From: Cyclaneusma minus
Lineage: Eukaryota > Ascomycota > Leotiomycetes > Marthamycetales > Marthamycetaceae
Reading direction: 5' to 3'
DNA: 64,000 nt
Assembly (NCBI GenBank): GCA_037179335.1
Contig: JAKZHN010000027.1
Span: 372,001 to 436,000, forward strand
Every line of letters starts with the position of its first letter. Position 1 is the first letter of the stretch. Below are positions 33,798 to 44,458 of the stretch, one piece after another. The notes under the pieces were generated by a model that was given only the letters and a program-made list of their open reading frames with translations, had not been told where the DNA came from and ran no database searches. The position numbers and the translations under genes are program-made.

Positions 33798-35057
33798 TCA
33801 CAACACCAGGCCAACCAGAGACACAGCAGCAGCAACCACCAGAGCCGCCCCTCCTCCCCAGCCCTCAACACTCCTCGCCGCCGCCGACGAAGTAGTGCTG
33901 GCTGCCGTCAACACGGCCTTACTAACACTCGTTCTCCCCGTCGTCTGTCCCACGATCCCATTCATCACATCCGCAACCTGTATCGCCGGTCCCGCGTTCC
34001 AAAAATCTACCAACATGAAGGTTGGCTTGACGCCCCACTCGGTCTCGCAAGCTGCTGCTGTAGTGCCCAAAGCACCGGTCGTGTTGGTTTCTGGCGAATT
34101 GGTGGTTTCGATGTCGGCTACGTCGGGGACTTCGATGCCCAGGATTTCGGACGTGTCGGCGAAGTGGTTCATGAAGGGCATGTAGCCGCTGGAGATTGCA
34201 GCAGAGGCGGAGGAAACGGTGGAGGGGCGGTCGAGCGAGCAGTTGAAGCCGGAGAGGGAGGTGACGTCGTAGGCGGTTTCGAACATGTAGGTGAACTCGG
34301 GGAGCAGGAAGGGGTAGTCAGAGTCGTGGGTTATGGAGGCGATGAAGGTGATTAGGCGGGTGCCATCGTTGATGAGGGTTTGCAGGGTCGGCCAGGTGGA
34401 GATGGGAGCGGAGGTGGAGGAGGGCGTGTAGCCGTATTCGGAGATGCCGGTGGCGTTGAAGACGGAGCCGAACGTGGCGGCGGATACGTCGTCGGAGTTG
34501 ACGAGGAGGATGGTTACTACTTCGTTGGGGTTGGCGTCCATCCAGGTCTTGATGGTGCGGAGCCAGGAGGAGAGGGAGCCGGCGTCGAGGAGGGCGCAGG
34601 AGGTGTGGCAGAGCTCGAGGGTGCCGCTGCTGTTGTGGACTTGGGCTTGTAAGAGGCGGACGCCGGCGGAGAGGGCGGCGGTGGCATTGTAGAATTGGTT
34701 TCCTGAGTCGGAGAAATCGGTTGATGCGTCTCGGAGGAAAGCAGAGTCGTGGGCGCCGAGATGGGTGATGTTGTTGTAGTTGCGGTTGCAGAGCTCGGGG
34801 GAGTTGTTGCAAGCTGTGGTGCCTGACGCTGTTGCTGCTTGGCTGACGGTGGAAGCGGATGAGGCAGAGGTAGCTGAGGCGCCGTAAGACGAATAGACGG
34901 CAGCTGTGCTTGAGTATACTGCAGCATAAGAAACTGCTGAGCTTGACTGTTCTGAGCCTCCAGAGCCTCCGTATTGCGGTTCTGGCGAAGGGGCAGCCTG
35001 GGTGTAATGTGTAAAGGACAGGATAGCAGCTGAGGCTGCGAGCAGTGAGGACTTCAT
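33798..35057 (-). CDS. PLC-like phosphodiesterase, secreted and GPI-anchored
   Basis: Single exon, 419 residues. I start at ATG 35057 (MKSSLLAASAAILSF) rather than the in-frame ATG at 35210, because this gives a clean signal peptide ending near QAAP (~20-23). A Ser/Ala/Tyr-rich linker (~35-80) leads to the catalytic barrel of the PI-PLC X-like superfamily: NITHLGAHDSAF with the first candidate catalytic His at ~103, and RLLQAQVHNSSGTLELCH with the second at ~141, then LSSWLRTIKTWMDANPNEVV. Eukaryotic PI-PLC has a further EF-hand/C2 framework that is absent here, so the substrate is unknown. The last ~20 residues are hydrophobic after a small-residue site (SAAARSVEGWGGG), a GPI-anchor signal. 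It probably sits on the cell surface. It is divergent from the ECM15-like gene. Confidence 0.85.
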   Translation of the reverse strand: MKSSLLAASAAILSFTHYTQAAPSPEPQYGGSGGSEQSSSAVSYAAVYSSTAAVYSSYGASATSASSASTVSQAATASGTTACNNSPELCNRNYNNITHLGAHDSAFLRDASTDFSDSGNQFYNATAALSAGVRLLQAQVHNSSGTLELCHTSCALLDAGSLSSWLRTIKTWMDANPNEVVTILLVNSDDVSAATFGSVFNATGISEYGYTPSSTSAPISTWPTLQTLINDGTRLITFIASITHDSDYPFLLPEFTYMFETAYDVTSLSGFNCSLDRPSTVSSASAAISSGYMPFMNHFADTSEILGIEVPDVADIETTNSPETNTTGALGTTAAACETEWGVKPTFMLVDFWNAGPAIQVADVMNGIVGQTTGRTSVSKAVLTAASTTSSAAARSVEGWGGGAALVVAAAVSLVGLVL

Positions 35058-36164
35058 TCCGTGCTTGTAGTTGAAGAGACGCTCGAAAGGGTGATGGCAG
35101 TGAGTTGAAAGATTCTGGGAACGAGCGCTTGAAGTAGAAGGACGGACGGGAGGAAGGACGGGAAAGACAGAAATACCACACAGCAGTTGAAGCCAAATAC
35201 GAAAGCACAAAAATTATCAACAACAAAAGCACAAGAAGTCAGCTTGTGTCTCCACAGCCAGCTACAAACACGGACCGTGACTAAGTCATCTTCGACCACA
35301 AAGAAGGGCGGGCTTTGTCTCTCGTTGCTGCGCCTCATTCCGACACGACGACGCTGAAACTGGGGGTGACAGCGATCTACGAGCACGATGTGGGCCGTGG
35401 CCGCGGGCCCCTGACTCCAGGTCCAGAGAACGGTGATGGCGGTTCGAGGGGAGCGGCGTCTGAGACAACACGCGCTTCGAGGACGTGATCCATGCCGGCA
35501 TTCAGCCTGTGTGGACAGGGACAGCTTTAAATTGTTGCCGTCCCCTCGTCGTTGCATCTGACCACCGGCACGCCTTTTCTCTCTCATGACAACGTGCATG
35601 TCGTCCGTCAAACAGTCGAGAAGTCGAAAAGTTGGAGGTTGGATGAGTGGTCGAGTGGAAGTCTGGAACACAGCATCTATTTTTAGCCCTGTCACCCGCT
35701 AGCTCCCGCTAGCTGCGCCTTGGAGGTCACGTTTTTCCACTTTGTTCCTGGAATTGGCTTATGACGGCCGAAGCTTCGACTCCTACTGTGATCCAACATC
35801 ACAACACTTCCATTTATTTTGCCGACTTATAAGGCAGATTTTCTACATTCTTCTGACCTCAGATCATGTTTTCCTGGAATAATCCTGCCAAGCACAGCAT
35901 GAGGTAAAAGCTTAGTAGAAGCTTATCGCACGTGACTATGTCTCTTATCTTTCTGCCCCGCCTTTCCGCCATCGCCACCCACTCTGTTGACCTCACTCGA
36001 TGACTTCAGGAATCCGACGAAAGACCTACAAAACACTCAAGTCTCAACCTCAAGTGGTTTTTAGTCGGCCCTCTTCCTGCCTACATCCAGCTTGACAATA
36101 ACGGCCCCTTTCTTGTCTGAACTCCATTCCACTTCCGCTCTTGAATCTTGGTCAAAGAACCAAA
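35058..36164. other. Shared upstream region of PLC-like and ECM15-like genes
   Basis: About 1.1 kb between two divergent start codons. Frames present are short shadows. A near-palindrome GCTTAGTAGAAGCTTA lies near 35910. No defined element is recognised. Confidence 0.45.
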
Positions 36165-36725
36165 ATGGATTACTCAAAGCTCCCCACTCCCCCAAGCTGC
36201 GTAGCCGATTTCTGCCTAATTCCAGTACGACAAAGTCCTTCTTCTCCCATCATACAACAATCTTTTCTCTTTTCCAGCTCATAGCTCAAATCCCAATGTC
36301 TGACAAGATCTAGATCGGCACCCCAACTGCATCCGTTTCCAACGAAGTGGCCGCTGTCCAGCGCCTCCTGAAAGCCAGCGGCCTGACCTATTCCATGCAC
36401 TCTGCCGGAACCACCGTCCGTATGTAGTAAACCTACCTTATCTTCGCCGTCGTCTTCCTTTCGACTGCCAAATATAGATGCTGATAGCTTGAAATAGAGG
36501 GATCTTGGGACGAGGTGATGAAAGTTATTGGCCAAGCGCATTCGCTCGTGCACGAGAACGGCGTGGTTAGGGTGCAGACTGATATCCGTGCTGGAACTAG
36601 GTGTGTAGTCTTGTGCTGAGGAATAATGGATGGTGTGTGCTGATCTTCACAGAACCGACAAATCGCAGCAGTTTCATGAGAAGGTGGCTAAAGTTGAAGA
36701 GATTCTGGCGAAGGATCAGAAGTGA
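36165..36725 (+). CDS. ECM15/MTH1187-family (UPF0045) thiamine-binding-fold protein
   Basis: Four small exons: 36165-36224, 36314-36419, 36498-36600 and 36653-36725. Introns of 89, 78 and 52 nt each have a CTGAY branch point, giving 113 residues. After splicing the protein reads CVADFCLIP, IGTPTASVSNEVAAVQRLLK, SGLTYSMHSAGTTV, GSWDEVMKVIGQAH, then GVVRVQTDIRAGTRTDK. This is the whole length and pattern of the yeast Ecm15 / archaeal MTH1187 family, ferredoxin-like-fold tetramers reported to bind thiamine. The cellular role is not settled. No single frame exceeds 40 codons. An ATG lies inside intron 1 with a stop at the acceptor itself, so unspliced RNA would not give this protein. Confidence 0.85.
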
Positions 36726-37364
36726 TGTTTATCTGGACTTCTCAGGTTGAGCCTGTTGGGATTTGCGGTGAGTTGCTACGATGAAGCATTTCCAACTTGG
36801 ACTTCGGTTCAGGCTTGGTGTCGATCACTGGCCACTATTACTTCCTACTAGGCGTTTGGTTCGGAAGGCTTGTGGCCATTCAGAGAATACAATTAGGAAT
36901 GGGATGTAAGATTCATCTCCATTGCAGTGACTTGGCAGCTTGAGCATATAGAACTTTCTTCTTCTGCAATTTCTTTTTCTCCTTTGTTGGCTATCGGTGT
37001 CCCAAAACCAAGTCCCTCTGGCCTGTCTGGAGCAATCTTGAACTTCTGGTCGTTGGGAGCTTTCCGAATCATCGGGAGTGTTCCTGATCACGAGAAATAT
37101 CCTGTCTCAAGAAGCCCACCACAAATTTCAAGATGGTCTAAGTACTTGGTCGGTTCCCAAGAGGAGAACAGGCCTAAGATGGCTGTGCCAGAAGCAATAC
37201 CAGGGGTGGGGGCAAGCAGAATCGCTGGAGGCCAGTCAGTTGATCACTTCGACATGCATGATCAGTGCACTTTCAAGTGACGATGCACGATGAAACATGG
37301 CAGTGAACTTTCAATTGATCATATTCCTGTGACAGCTATTGTGCGCATCTTGCTTGGTGTACTA
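36726..37364. other. Intergenic between convergent genes
   Basis: No gene recognised. Overlapping shadow frames of up to 117 codons only. Confidence 0.5.
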
Positions 37365-39875
37365 CTATCTACATGCTTCTGACGCGTCTTCTGCTCGCGC
37401 TCCGATCAAAAAAAGCCGTGGCCAAACATAGGGCGTCGACCGAAGTATTGCATTTGAACTCCCCTGCTGAGCAAGTGTCTCACTGACCCCCGGGTGGGCT
37501 GCCGCTTCGTTCCTCAGCCTGTCAGCTTCCATCTGCTCCCTTTCAGCTTCCATCTTCCGCTCCTCCTCAGCCTCTTCCATCTTCTTGTGTTCAGCGTCCC
37601 ATGCTTCGTACCTACGCGTGGGAGGCAATCCCTGTTCCTTCTCATACTCATCAGAAGCCCAATGCGGCTCCCACGTCTTGTATCCTGGCACCGTCACAAG
37701 CTGTCGAATTTCATCGTTGATGCTTTTACATACCTTCCACTTCCCAACAGGACGTTCGGGGTTGTGCCATTCCTTCCATTGCCCCACAGTCAATGTATCG
37801 TCGCAGATTCCTCCGCCCAGATGAATGCCAGCATAGTCGCACTCGGCTTTCAGTTGGCCAAAGGCCTGTTTGAGCTCGCACACCTCGCGGTACGGCATGT
37901 TGCCGTAGAGATGAACCTCAATGAGCTGGAGGTTGGGAAAGACATCTGTTCTCGTGGCGATCTCATGAAGACCTATCATGAGAGCCCGAGCGAGCTCCAC
38001 ATGAACACCCATCTCGTGAACTCGCAGAATCCTCAGACTTGATGGTAGGATTGTCTTGAGGTTGGTCGTGCCATCAACCATGTGGTTGAATTTAGGCGTC
38101 TTCGCGCGGACTCCGATGCAGGATGCGAGGGTTTTGTACCAAGGAACTTTCTTCCGGATCATGAATTCGATGAGGGGACTGGCTTGGATGTCGAGGACTT
38201 TCAAGTGGGGGAATTGCTGGTAGTCGGGCCTGTATCCCTGGTACATCTGGGCGTAGCCTTGGTTGAAGCGTCGCAAGCAGGAATCCCTTGCGCAGAGGGC
38301 TACTTTGTAGAGGGTGTCGTCGTCGCCGACGACTTCGTGCGTGTCGCAGTGGAAGTTTTTCAGCTTCAAACGTAGAAACTCGAGAGAAGTGTGGCCGCTC
38401 AGCTTCAGGTAGTCGAGGAGGTCTTCGTGGCACGGTGCAAGCCATGTCATTGGCCCGATGGTGGCTTGGAACGTCGTCAACTTCATGGTTGGTTGACAAC
38501 TTTTCTCTGTGCCTACCCATACGCCCGGTATAATCTGGGCCTGGCAACCGTGGGCCCAACAGATTCTCGGATAGTCCTTTGAATAGTATGAGCTGATGTA
38601 TCCGGCTCTCGCCCAGGACCTGGGAATCTCTTCGACTCTTGGTTCCTTGTGTCCGGACTTGATCGCTCCATTCAGCAAACGAAGACCCCTTGCGTCGATA
38701 CGTGTTGCTGTGAGCCATAGTCTCTTCTGGAGCTTGGTGTCAAGCCGTTCGAAAATCCAGCTTGGGTACTCAATCTGTCCTGGCTGGTATTTGACGCCCG
38801 GGCGGTCCAGGACGCAGAACTCGGTCAGGTCGTTGAGTTTGAATTCGGCCAGTGACGGCATTTGGTCGATGATGCGAAGGACGCTGTGGATGGTGATATT
38901 GCCCAGCAATGAGGGGGCTTGGTGGCTGACATCGATCAACGTAAGATGCTGGAAGCTTCCTGGCGGGGGTCGAACACCGTCGGGATGACCCACGAGGGGC
39001 CACCAATGCTTCAGCTTCAGAGTGCGCAAGTTGGGTAACTTCAAGACCAGCAGCTTCCAAAGACTCGCCGGGCACTGATCGTCTGTATCCCACTCGTATG
39101 CATCTCTCCACTCTTCTCTCTCGTCCTCCCTCAACAGCTTGCTGCTGTTGATTCCGAGCGAGATTCGCTCGCTGCGCTCTCCACCCATATCCTTCACAAA
39201 GCAGTTCTCGTAGGAGCGAGTTCGACGGACTCGCTCGGGTACGTCGCTGGGATGCTTCCATCTTCCGTTCTCTTGGTTCCACCAATACTCCCCATCGGGA
39301 TCCCAAAGATCAAGGAACGGGGGTGCGATTCGATTATCGTGCGGCATGATGGGGTTGATGTCAAGACTCAGGATATAGTGTGCGAGATGAGGGTCGGTAA
39401 GGACATCGAGCAGGAGGTCTGTAAAGAAGTATACCGAGCCGTCTTCGTACGTGATGGTCTTGTGAGCGTACCAGGAGTGGTATTTTTTGATCTCGTTAAC
39501 TGGGGCTGCCAAATGTCGGTGGAAGTCTTTGCTAATCTGAGAGAGCTTCACGACCGAGAGCGGGTCAAGGGCGACAAGGATCTTGATCATGACTTCGGCG
39601 GGAAGACCGTCCAGGCAGGGTAAGGCACTGTCGTCTGCTGTCAGCAAGTCCTGTGCCGGCTGATGAAGCGCGGGACTAACCTGTTCTTGAGCACCGGCAA
39701 CTTCATCCTTGCCATCATGGCAGAGACGATTCGGGCTCCGGCCGCTGATGCGAGACAAGAAGACGACATGCTGGGACTTGTGTGTGCGCGCGGGCGGGCG
39801 CGAGAACTTGACCACAGACATTTTGGTGTGGTCGGACGTGGGGAGGTGCGGAAGAGTGAAGGTGGTTGCGGACAA
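37365..39875 (-). CDS. Large F-box/LRR-like protein
   Basis: One open frame from ATG 39875 gives 836 residues; an ATG 18 codons in (39821) is an alternative start. The F-box (LDGLPAEVMIKILVALDPLS, then VVKLSQISKDFHRHLA) is at about 86-125. It would bind Skp1 in an SCF ubiquitin ligase, with the rest choosing the substrate. The long C-terminal part has diffuse leucine-rich segments (LWKLLVLKLPNLRTLKLKHW; FPHLKVLDIQASPLIEFM; NLQLIEVHLYGNMP) and ends in a charged coiled coil (KKMEEAEEERKMEAEREQME, ~765-790). A GTTAGT donor and TGCTGACAG acceptor inside the N-terminus (39619-39685) could mark an intron of about 65 nt upstream of the F-box, so the first ~80 residues are uncertain. Such F-box families vary greatly between fungi, and the substrate is unknown. 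It is divergent from the next F-box gene. Confidence 0.8.
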   Translation of the reverse strand: MSATTFTLPHLPTSDHTKMSVVKFSRPPARTHKSQHVVFLSRISGRSPNRLCHDGKDEVAGAQEQVSPALHQPAQDLLTADDSALPCLDGLPAEVMIKILVALDPLSVVKLSQISKDFHRHLAAPVNEIKKYHSWYAHKTITYEDGSVYFFTDLLLDVLTDPHLAHYILSLDINPIMPHDNRIAPPFLDLWDPDGEYWWNQENGRWKHPSDVPERVRRTRSYENCFVKDMGGERSERISLGINSSKLLREDEREEWRDAYEWDTDDQCPASLWKLLVLKLPNLRTLKLKHWWPLVGHPDGVRPPPGSFQHLTLIDVSHQAPSLLGNITIHSVLRIIDQMPSLAEFKLNDLTEFCVLDRPGVKYQPGQIEYPSWIFERLDTKLQKRLWLTATRIDARGLRLLNGAIKSGHKEPRVEEIPRSWARAGYISSYYSKDYPRICWAHGCQAQIIPGVWVGTEKSCQPTMKLTTFQATIGPMTWLAPCHEDLLDYLKLSGHTSLEFLRLKLKNFHCDTHEVVGDDDTLYKVALCARDSCLRRFNQGYAQMYQGYRPDYQQFPHLKVLDIQASPLIEFMIRKKVPWYKTLASCIGVRAKTPKFNHMVDGTTNLKTILPSSLRILRVHEMGVHVELARALMIGLHEIATRTDVFPNLQLIEVHLYGNMPYREVCELKQAFGQLKAECDYAGIHLGGGICDDTLTVGQWKEWHNPERPVGKWKVCKSINDEIRQLVTVPGYKTWEPHWASDEYEKEQGLPPTRRYEAWDAEHKKMEEAEEERKMEAEREQMEADRLRNEAAAHPGVSETLAQQGSSNAILRSTPYVWPRLFLIGARAEDASEACR

Positions 39876-40958
39876 GGGGGAGAAGGGAAGATGGGTGCGC
39901 GATTGCGGGTGGATTGTTGCGGTCTTCAGACCTCACGCGACGAGACCAGACGCGACAGAGACCTTGAGTGTTGACGGTGACCGCAGAAATGGGTTGCTTC
40001 GCCGCCGTTCGACATGAAGCTTAAGCGTGTTGGCAGCAGTCACATGTATCGACAGGCTCTTCGCTTCCAATCCAACCACTTGGGTTGAAAGCTCAATTTT
40101 GGAGAGACAAGAATTTTGAGGAAAATACTATTCTGTGGTCACTGCTGATGCTCAGTGGTTTATATAATGAGATGAGCTATGAACAAATCAAGGCAATGTG
40201 TCTGGGATTCAAATGGACTATAAGGTATGGACTATATTACACCCACTCTGGCACACAGCTCAGAAGTAATTTAGGGAAACAGTGGATCGGTTTCTGAACC
40301 GTCAAGCTTCTCTTGGATCAAACTCCACTTAGGGACAAGCTCTCTTCAAATACCTATATGCGACACTGAAAGGAGCGTGTTGGTTGGTGTTGCAAATGAC
40401 ATACAGAAAAGAAGATGACAAGAGACCTCATGAAGTTTGCTGCTTTTCAGTAACCAAGACGTTCCTGGCTTTCAGCGCCTGATTTCATCAGACTCCAAGC
40501 CCCTACTTACCACATGTGGATTCTGCTGTCAAACATCTAAATGCTATCATGCTCTCGGTCTGCATTACTTAGACGTTTAGTAGGAAAAATGCAGCTGGGA
40601 GGTGATATTCTACCAGCAGACTAGTACGACAGTGAATACGGCAGATGACTTGTGAGGGATATCATTCCCAACAGATGACAGGGCAGATGACAAAGAGGTG
40701 TACCACTATTTGCAAGGTGCAGGGAAATCCGAAAATTCAGGTGGACTACATCTTTCCTCCTACTACCTTCAGGTGACAACGGGCTAGTATTGCCAGGCTC
40801 TACTTCTAGCTACAAACGAACAGCTGCATCCTTGGACTTTCATCTCTAGGTCGAATTGAGGCTTTGGGCATAAGCAAAGAGGCTTCAAGTCTCTCCCTTC
40901 TCTCGTCAAAGCCGCTCCCCGTGGCATTCTCTGCCTTCAAACCCGAGCTCTGACTACC
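39876..40958. other. Shared upstream region of two divergent F-box genes
   Basis: About 1.1 kb with no gene-like frame over 75 codons. It holds both promoters; no defined element was recognised. Confidence 0.5.
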
Positions 40959-42902
40959 ATGAGTGATATCGCAACACATCTTCAAATACCTTGTAAGCGA
41001 GGACCATTAGCGCGGTTGGATTTGTATTTAACCCACGACCTACCTTACCTCTCCACACATCCGACTACTCCTCTACACCATTCCCCACCAAGCGCATCTC
41101 ATCGCGCAACTTCACAATACGATCGATCTACCTGCGCTGCCCCATCGCCGCGGTCAACCTCTTCCCAACACAATCGACTACTTCACCTACGTCCTCTCCC
41201 GTCAAGCAGAAGCATGTCTCCCCCGGCAACTCCACAGCGCGAGCTGCTCGTAGTTCCCAAGCCATCACTCCACGACCCACAACAGCAAGCTCGCAGCCAG
41301 ACGGTCCCATCAAGCTCATCTCTTCCCGGTCGCGCCACTGCGCAGTTCGACGGTCTCTCTGCAGAGATGCATCTGGAGATTGCGCTTCACCTGAACCTCT
41401 CCTCCGTGGCTGCTCTCTCCCGTGTGAATAAGAACACTCACGCCCGACTCAAAGGAGAATTGGAGCACTTCAAAAGCTTGGACCCGGCGTTCGAAACCCT
41501 GGAGATCGTCAAGGACATCGAATTTTTCTCGGAAATCCTCACTGCCGTTCTGAAGGAGCCACGTATTGCACGTTCTGCTCGATCTTTGAAACTGCCAAAG
41601 ACATTCGGATTTTCAATCCGTCGTGACAACAGCAAAGCCAGGCCTAAGTATGAGAAGCTAGGATTGCAACTCGGCAAGTTGGTGAATGCCACAACGATGC
41701 TCACCGACACCGAGCGTCACGCTTGGGAAAGACGAATTAGGATGGACCTCGAGACCAACGAAGGATTCCCGTCCATGGCATGCATTCAACTCATGCTTCC
41801 AAAGTTCACCAATCTTCGCGCCATCTCTGGAGGCAATCCGGATATTACCAAATTCATAGCATCAAATCTCGACGCGTTTCAGCTCCTGGAAGATGTTGAT
41901 CTGAATCCACACGAGGCATGGCGCGCAGACGAATGGCGAGGAAAGCTCAACATGCTTCACCTCCCCGCACTTCGAAATCTTACATTTGGGACGGTCATCA
42001 AGAAAGGGTATCGTCAGATCGATGATTTCCTCATCCATGACCTGAATATCTCGCTCCAGCGGATCACTCCTTCAGGGCAGCGTGTTCCAGGTCCTGGCGG
42101 TCTTGTCCTCTTGAAATGCTCATTCATGGAGTTGGACCTTCTCGAAATGTTCCTCGAGAAAGTCTTGGTTTCGACCAAAGCTTCGTACACTGTCTTGCCC
42201 CCCGCTTCAACCCCTGGAGAGAACCAGTTACGAGAGGTCAGGCTGGCTCTTGCTGCTTTGAGCATGGGTGCCATATCCGAGCCAGCTGAATTGCCCACAT
42301 TTACAAAGTTACTGCTATCGAAATCGGTATCACACCTCGAAGCTCTTGCAATCGGCTCTACCGTCGAGGCCCCCGCTGGGGCAGGTACAAGAACTGATCC
42401 CACCTGTGTCCCAAAGATGAGCGGGTTTGATCAGTCCCTCCGAAGTCTGACGCATCTCCGGGTTCTGCACGCTGAGCTCTATGCATTTATTCCGAAGACT
42501 CTCGAGTCTCCCTTGAGCTTCGCGCGTGAGTGCGTCTTCGAGGGCCAAGTTCCTATGGCTGGTTTGCTTCCGGAAAGCTTGGAGACTCTGTACATCAGGG
42601 CATCGATATTTCCACCTTTGGAGCATCTTACCTTCTTGTTCAACAGTCTAGCGGAGCTGCTTGACCAAGGACGCAGTGCCGTGCCCAACCTGAAGAAGAT
42701 CCTACTCCCCAGGACCTACAAAACCCACTTTGACACCTCGCTACCAGAAAATCCGAGTCAGAGCCAACTTGAACTGCGCGATTCAGTCAAGGCCTTCGAG
42801 CAAGCTTGCACCGAGCACAAAATCTCCTACGATGGAGATGGGCAAGAGTATGAAATCTTCGATGGATTGGGAATTGATCTCCGATGGAGACCCAGACGGT
42901 AA
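40959..42902 (+). CDS. F-box/LRR-like protein
   Basis: Single frame of 647 residues. An internal ATG at 41214 (MSPPATPQRE) would skip a Ser/Pro/Thr-rich N-terminus and may be the real start. The F-box is at about 129-168 (FDGLSAEMHLEIALHLNLSS, then VAALSRVNKNTHARLKGE). Leucine-rich text follows (LPKFTNLRAISGGNPDITKF; LHLPALRNLTFGTVIKK; LRSLTHLRVLHAELYAFIP; LLPESLETLYIRASIFPPLE), which suggests an LRR-like substrate-binding face. As an SCF adaptor it would act in the cytoplasm or nucleus; the target is unknown. It resembles the divergent neighbour in layout, not closely in sequence, so ancient duplication is only a guess. Confidence 0.8.
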   Translation: MSDIATHLQIPCKRGPLARLDLYLTHDLPYLSTHPTTPLHHSPPSASHRATSQYDRSTCAAPSPRSTSSQHNRLLHLRPLPSSRSMSPPATPQRELLVVPKPSLHDPQQQARSQTVPSSSSLPGRATAQFDGLSAEMHLEIALHLNLSSVAALSRVNKNTHARLKGELEHFKSLDPAFETLEIVKDIEFFSEILTAVLKEPRIARSARSLKLPKTFGFSIRRDNSKARPKYEKLGLQLGKLVNATTMLTDTERHAWERRIRMDLETNEGFPSMACIQLMLPKFTNLRAISGGNPDITKFIASNLDAFQLLEDVDLNPHEAWRADEWRGKLNMLHLPALRNLTFGTVIKKGYRQIDDFLIHDLNISLQRITPSGQRVPGPGGLVLLKCSFMELDLLEMFLEKVLVSTKASYTVLPPASTPGENQLREVRLALAALSMGAISEPAELPTFTKLLLSKSVSHLEALAIGSTVEAPAGAGTRTDPTCVPKMSGFDQSLRSLTHLRVLHAELYAFIPKTLESPLSFARECVFEGQVPMAGLLPESLETLYIRASIFPPLEHLTFLFNSLAELLDQGRSAVPNLKKILLPRTYKTHFDTSLPENPSQSQLELRDSVKAFEQACTEHKISYDGDGQEYEIFDGLGIDLRWRPRR

Positions 42903-43423
42903 TACCTCGCATCCAGAGATCAGCAAGGTCTAACATCGTGCTAGTTGGAAGGGACTTACGGACTTACTTCTACCGTAGCCGAGGGGAGCGAGAATTGACC
43001 TGGCCTAGGTGGAATCAGATGGTGGCTTTCTTTTGCGTTCATTTTCCGGCTTCTTTCACTGACCAGAGCATGGTCGAGGGGAGCGGCTGCTAAGGAGACG
43101 GAGGTGGATGGTGGATCGGTCAACCGGGAGCCATAAAAAAGGAGCTCCCATTGAGAAAACACCTGCCGGCATCTCCATTTTGAATCCAAAACAAGGTTTC
43201 AAGATATCATAGCTGCCACTGAGTCACGTGTGACAATGTCTGCTACCCGGAGAAAGTGACATTTGATAATGCTTTCATAAGTAATAAACGACCCACTAGT
43301 TGAAAAGTGAAAACTTTTCGCTTGACAAATTCAGTGTCAACCCAAATTGGCCCAACTCTAAGCTGTGAAAACTCATGAGCCAAAATACACAATGTGCATT
43401 GTGCAAAAACTTCTTTCAAAACC
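42903..43423. other. Intergenic left of the nested element
   Basis: No gene recognised. The last nine bases, TTCAAAACC at 43415-43423, are the left copy of the target duplication of the element that follows. Confidence 0.55.
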
Positions 43424-43772
43424 AGGGTGTGGGAAACTAAAAGGGAAAAACTAAAATCTAAGTTTAAAATTTAAGTTTCTAACGAACTAAGGGGGTCCCA
43501 AATTTAAATTGAAAACTTAAGTTTTTAGTTAGAAATTTAGGGGTAAAAGGGGTAAGTATTTTTATATTTATTTTTGGTATAAAAATACCTTAGCGAAGCG
43601 GGGGGATTTGGAATTACAGTGTAGACACAATTGCGCCACCGGTTGCAACGTTTAAAAAAAATACGACGGTATTAATTCCGTTGCGCCATTATTATATATT
43701 TGCAATCGCTATTTTTAAAAAATTGCAAAAATGACTTTAGGCTTTATTTAAATTCGAATTTGCAATTTATTG

Positions 43773-43804
<32 letters not shown>

Positions 43805-44449
43805 TTTACAAGCATTTATATTTACTATTACACTATTATAGCATTTAATTATACAATATATTTTAGAAAATTACTATATAAGCTATTTTCAGCCAATAGC
43901 TATACAAGCAACCATAGCCATTGGCTGCGCAAGCAAGAAAGCAAGTATGATGTTATTTGGCTGCTTGGCTGCTTGGCTGCTTGGCTGCTTGGCTGTTTGG
44001 TAGCTGTAAATAGCTTTAAATTTGCAGTCAATGGCTATAGAGTAAAATTATGATTGCGCGATTATATAGAAATAATTGGTGGCAAAATAAAAATGGTTTT
44101 ATAGTGGTATAATTAATTTTATAGTGGCCCAATTAAAATTGGTTGTGCTACTATTGTTTGTTAAATAAAAGTAATGGTTTTATAGTGGCATAATTAATTT
44201 TAATTACGCAATAGTATTAATACCGTTTAATTTTAAAATACCGTGTCGACACTGTAATTCCAGATTCCCCCGCTTCGCTAAGGTATTTTGGGGAGCCCCG
44301 GGCCAAAATTAGGGTGTGGGAAACTAAAAGGGAAAAACTAAAACTTAAGTTTAAAACTTAAGTTTTTAACAAATTACGAACCCCTCTAGTTTAATTGGAA
44401 CTAAACTATATATCTCTAAGTTCCTAGTTTTTAAGTTTCCCACACTCTG
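43424..44449. mobile_element. AT-rich non-autonomous DNA transposon with 9-bp target duplication, nested
   Basis: The exact nonamer TTCAAAACC flanks the region (43415-43423 and 44450-44458). The ends are inverted: AGGGTGTGGGAAACT on the left and the complement of AGAGTGTGGGAAACT on the right. A 9-bp duplication is typical of Mutator-like elements. A second copy of the left end (AGGGTGTGGGAAACTAAAAG) occurs inside at 44311, so 44311-44448 itself looks like a 138-bp MITE. No transposase frame is present. A second inverted-repeat element lies inside (43582-44289). Confidence 0.75.
43582..44289. mobile_element. Inner inverted-repeat element inserted in the AT-rich element
   Basis: Arms of 47 bases (43582-43628 and 44243-44289) are inverted with three mismatches; both contain ACCTTAGCGAAGCGGGG and GGAATTACAGTGT. 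The 708-bp element has no coding capacity. The interior is AT-rich with a T run of about 30 (43771-43800), an 8-bp tandem GGCTGCTT repeated four times near 43960-43995, and repeated TTTTATAGTGG words. The target duplication is not certain: a TA next to CAGTGT would fit a Tc1/mariner end nested in the arms. Confidence 0.75.
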
Positions 44450-44458
44450 TTCAAAACC

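Noticed and set aside
34318..35232. 304-codon minus-strand frame overlapping the PLC-like gene
   Set aside because: His/Arg/Pro/Leu-rich low-complexity text with no domain; it is a shadow of the GC-rich PLC-like coding frame.
43700..44053. 117-codon frame inside the AT-rich element as a transposase
   Set aside because: It is Phe/Tyr/Leu-rich because of the T run and GGCTGCTT tandem repeat, and it has no catalytic motif.
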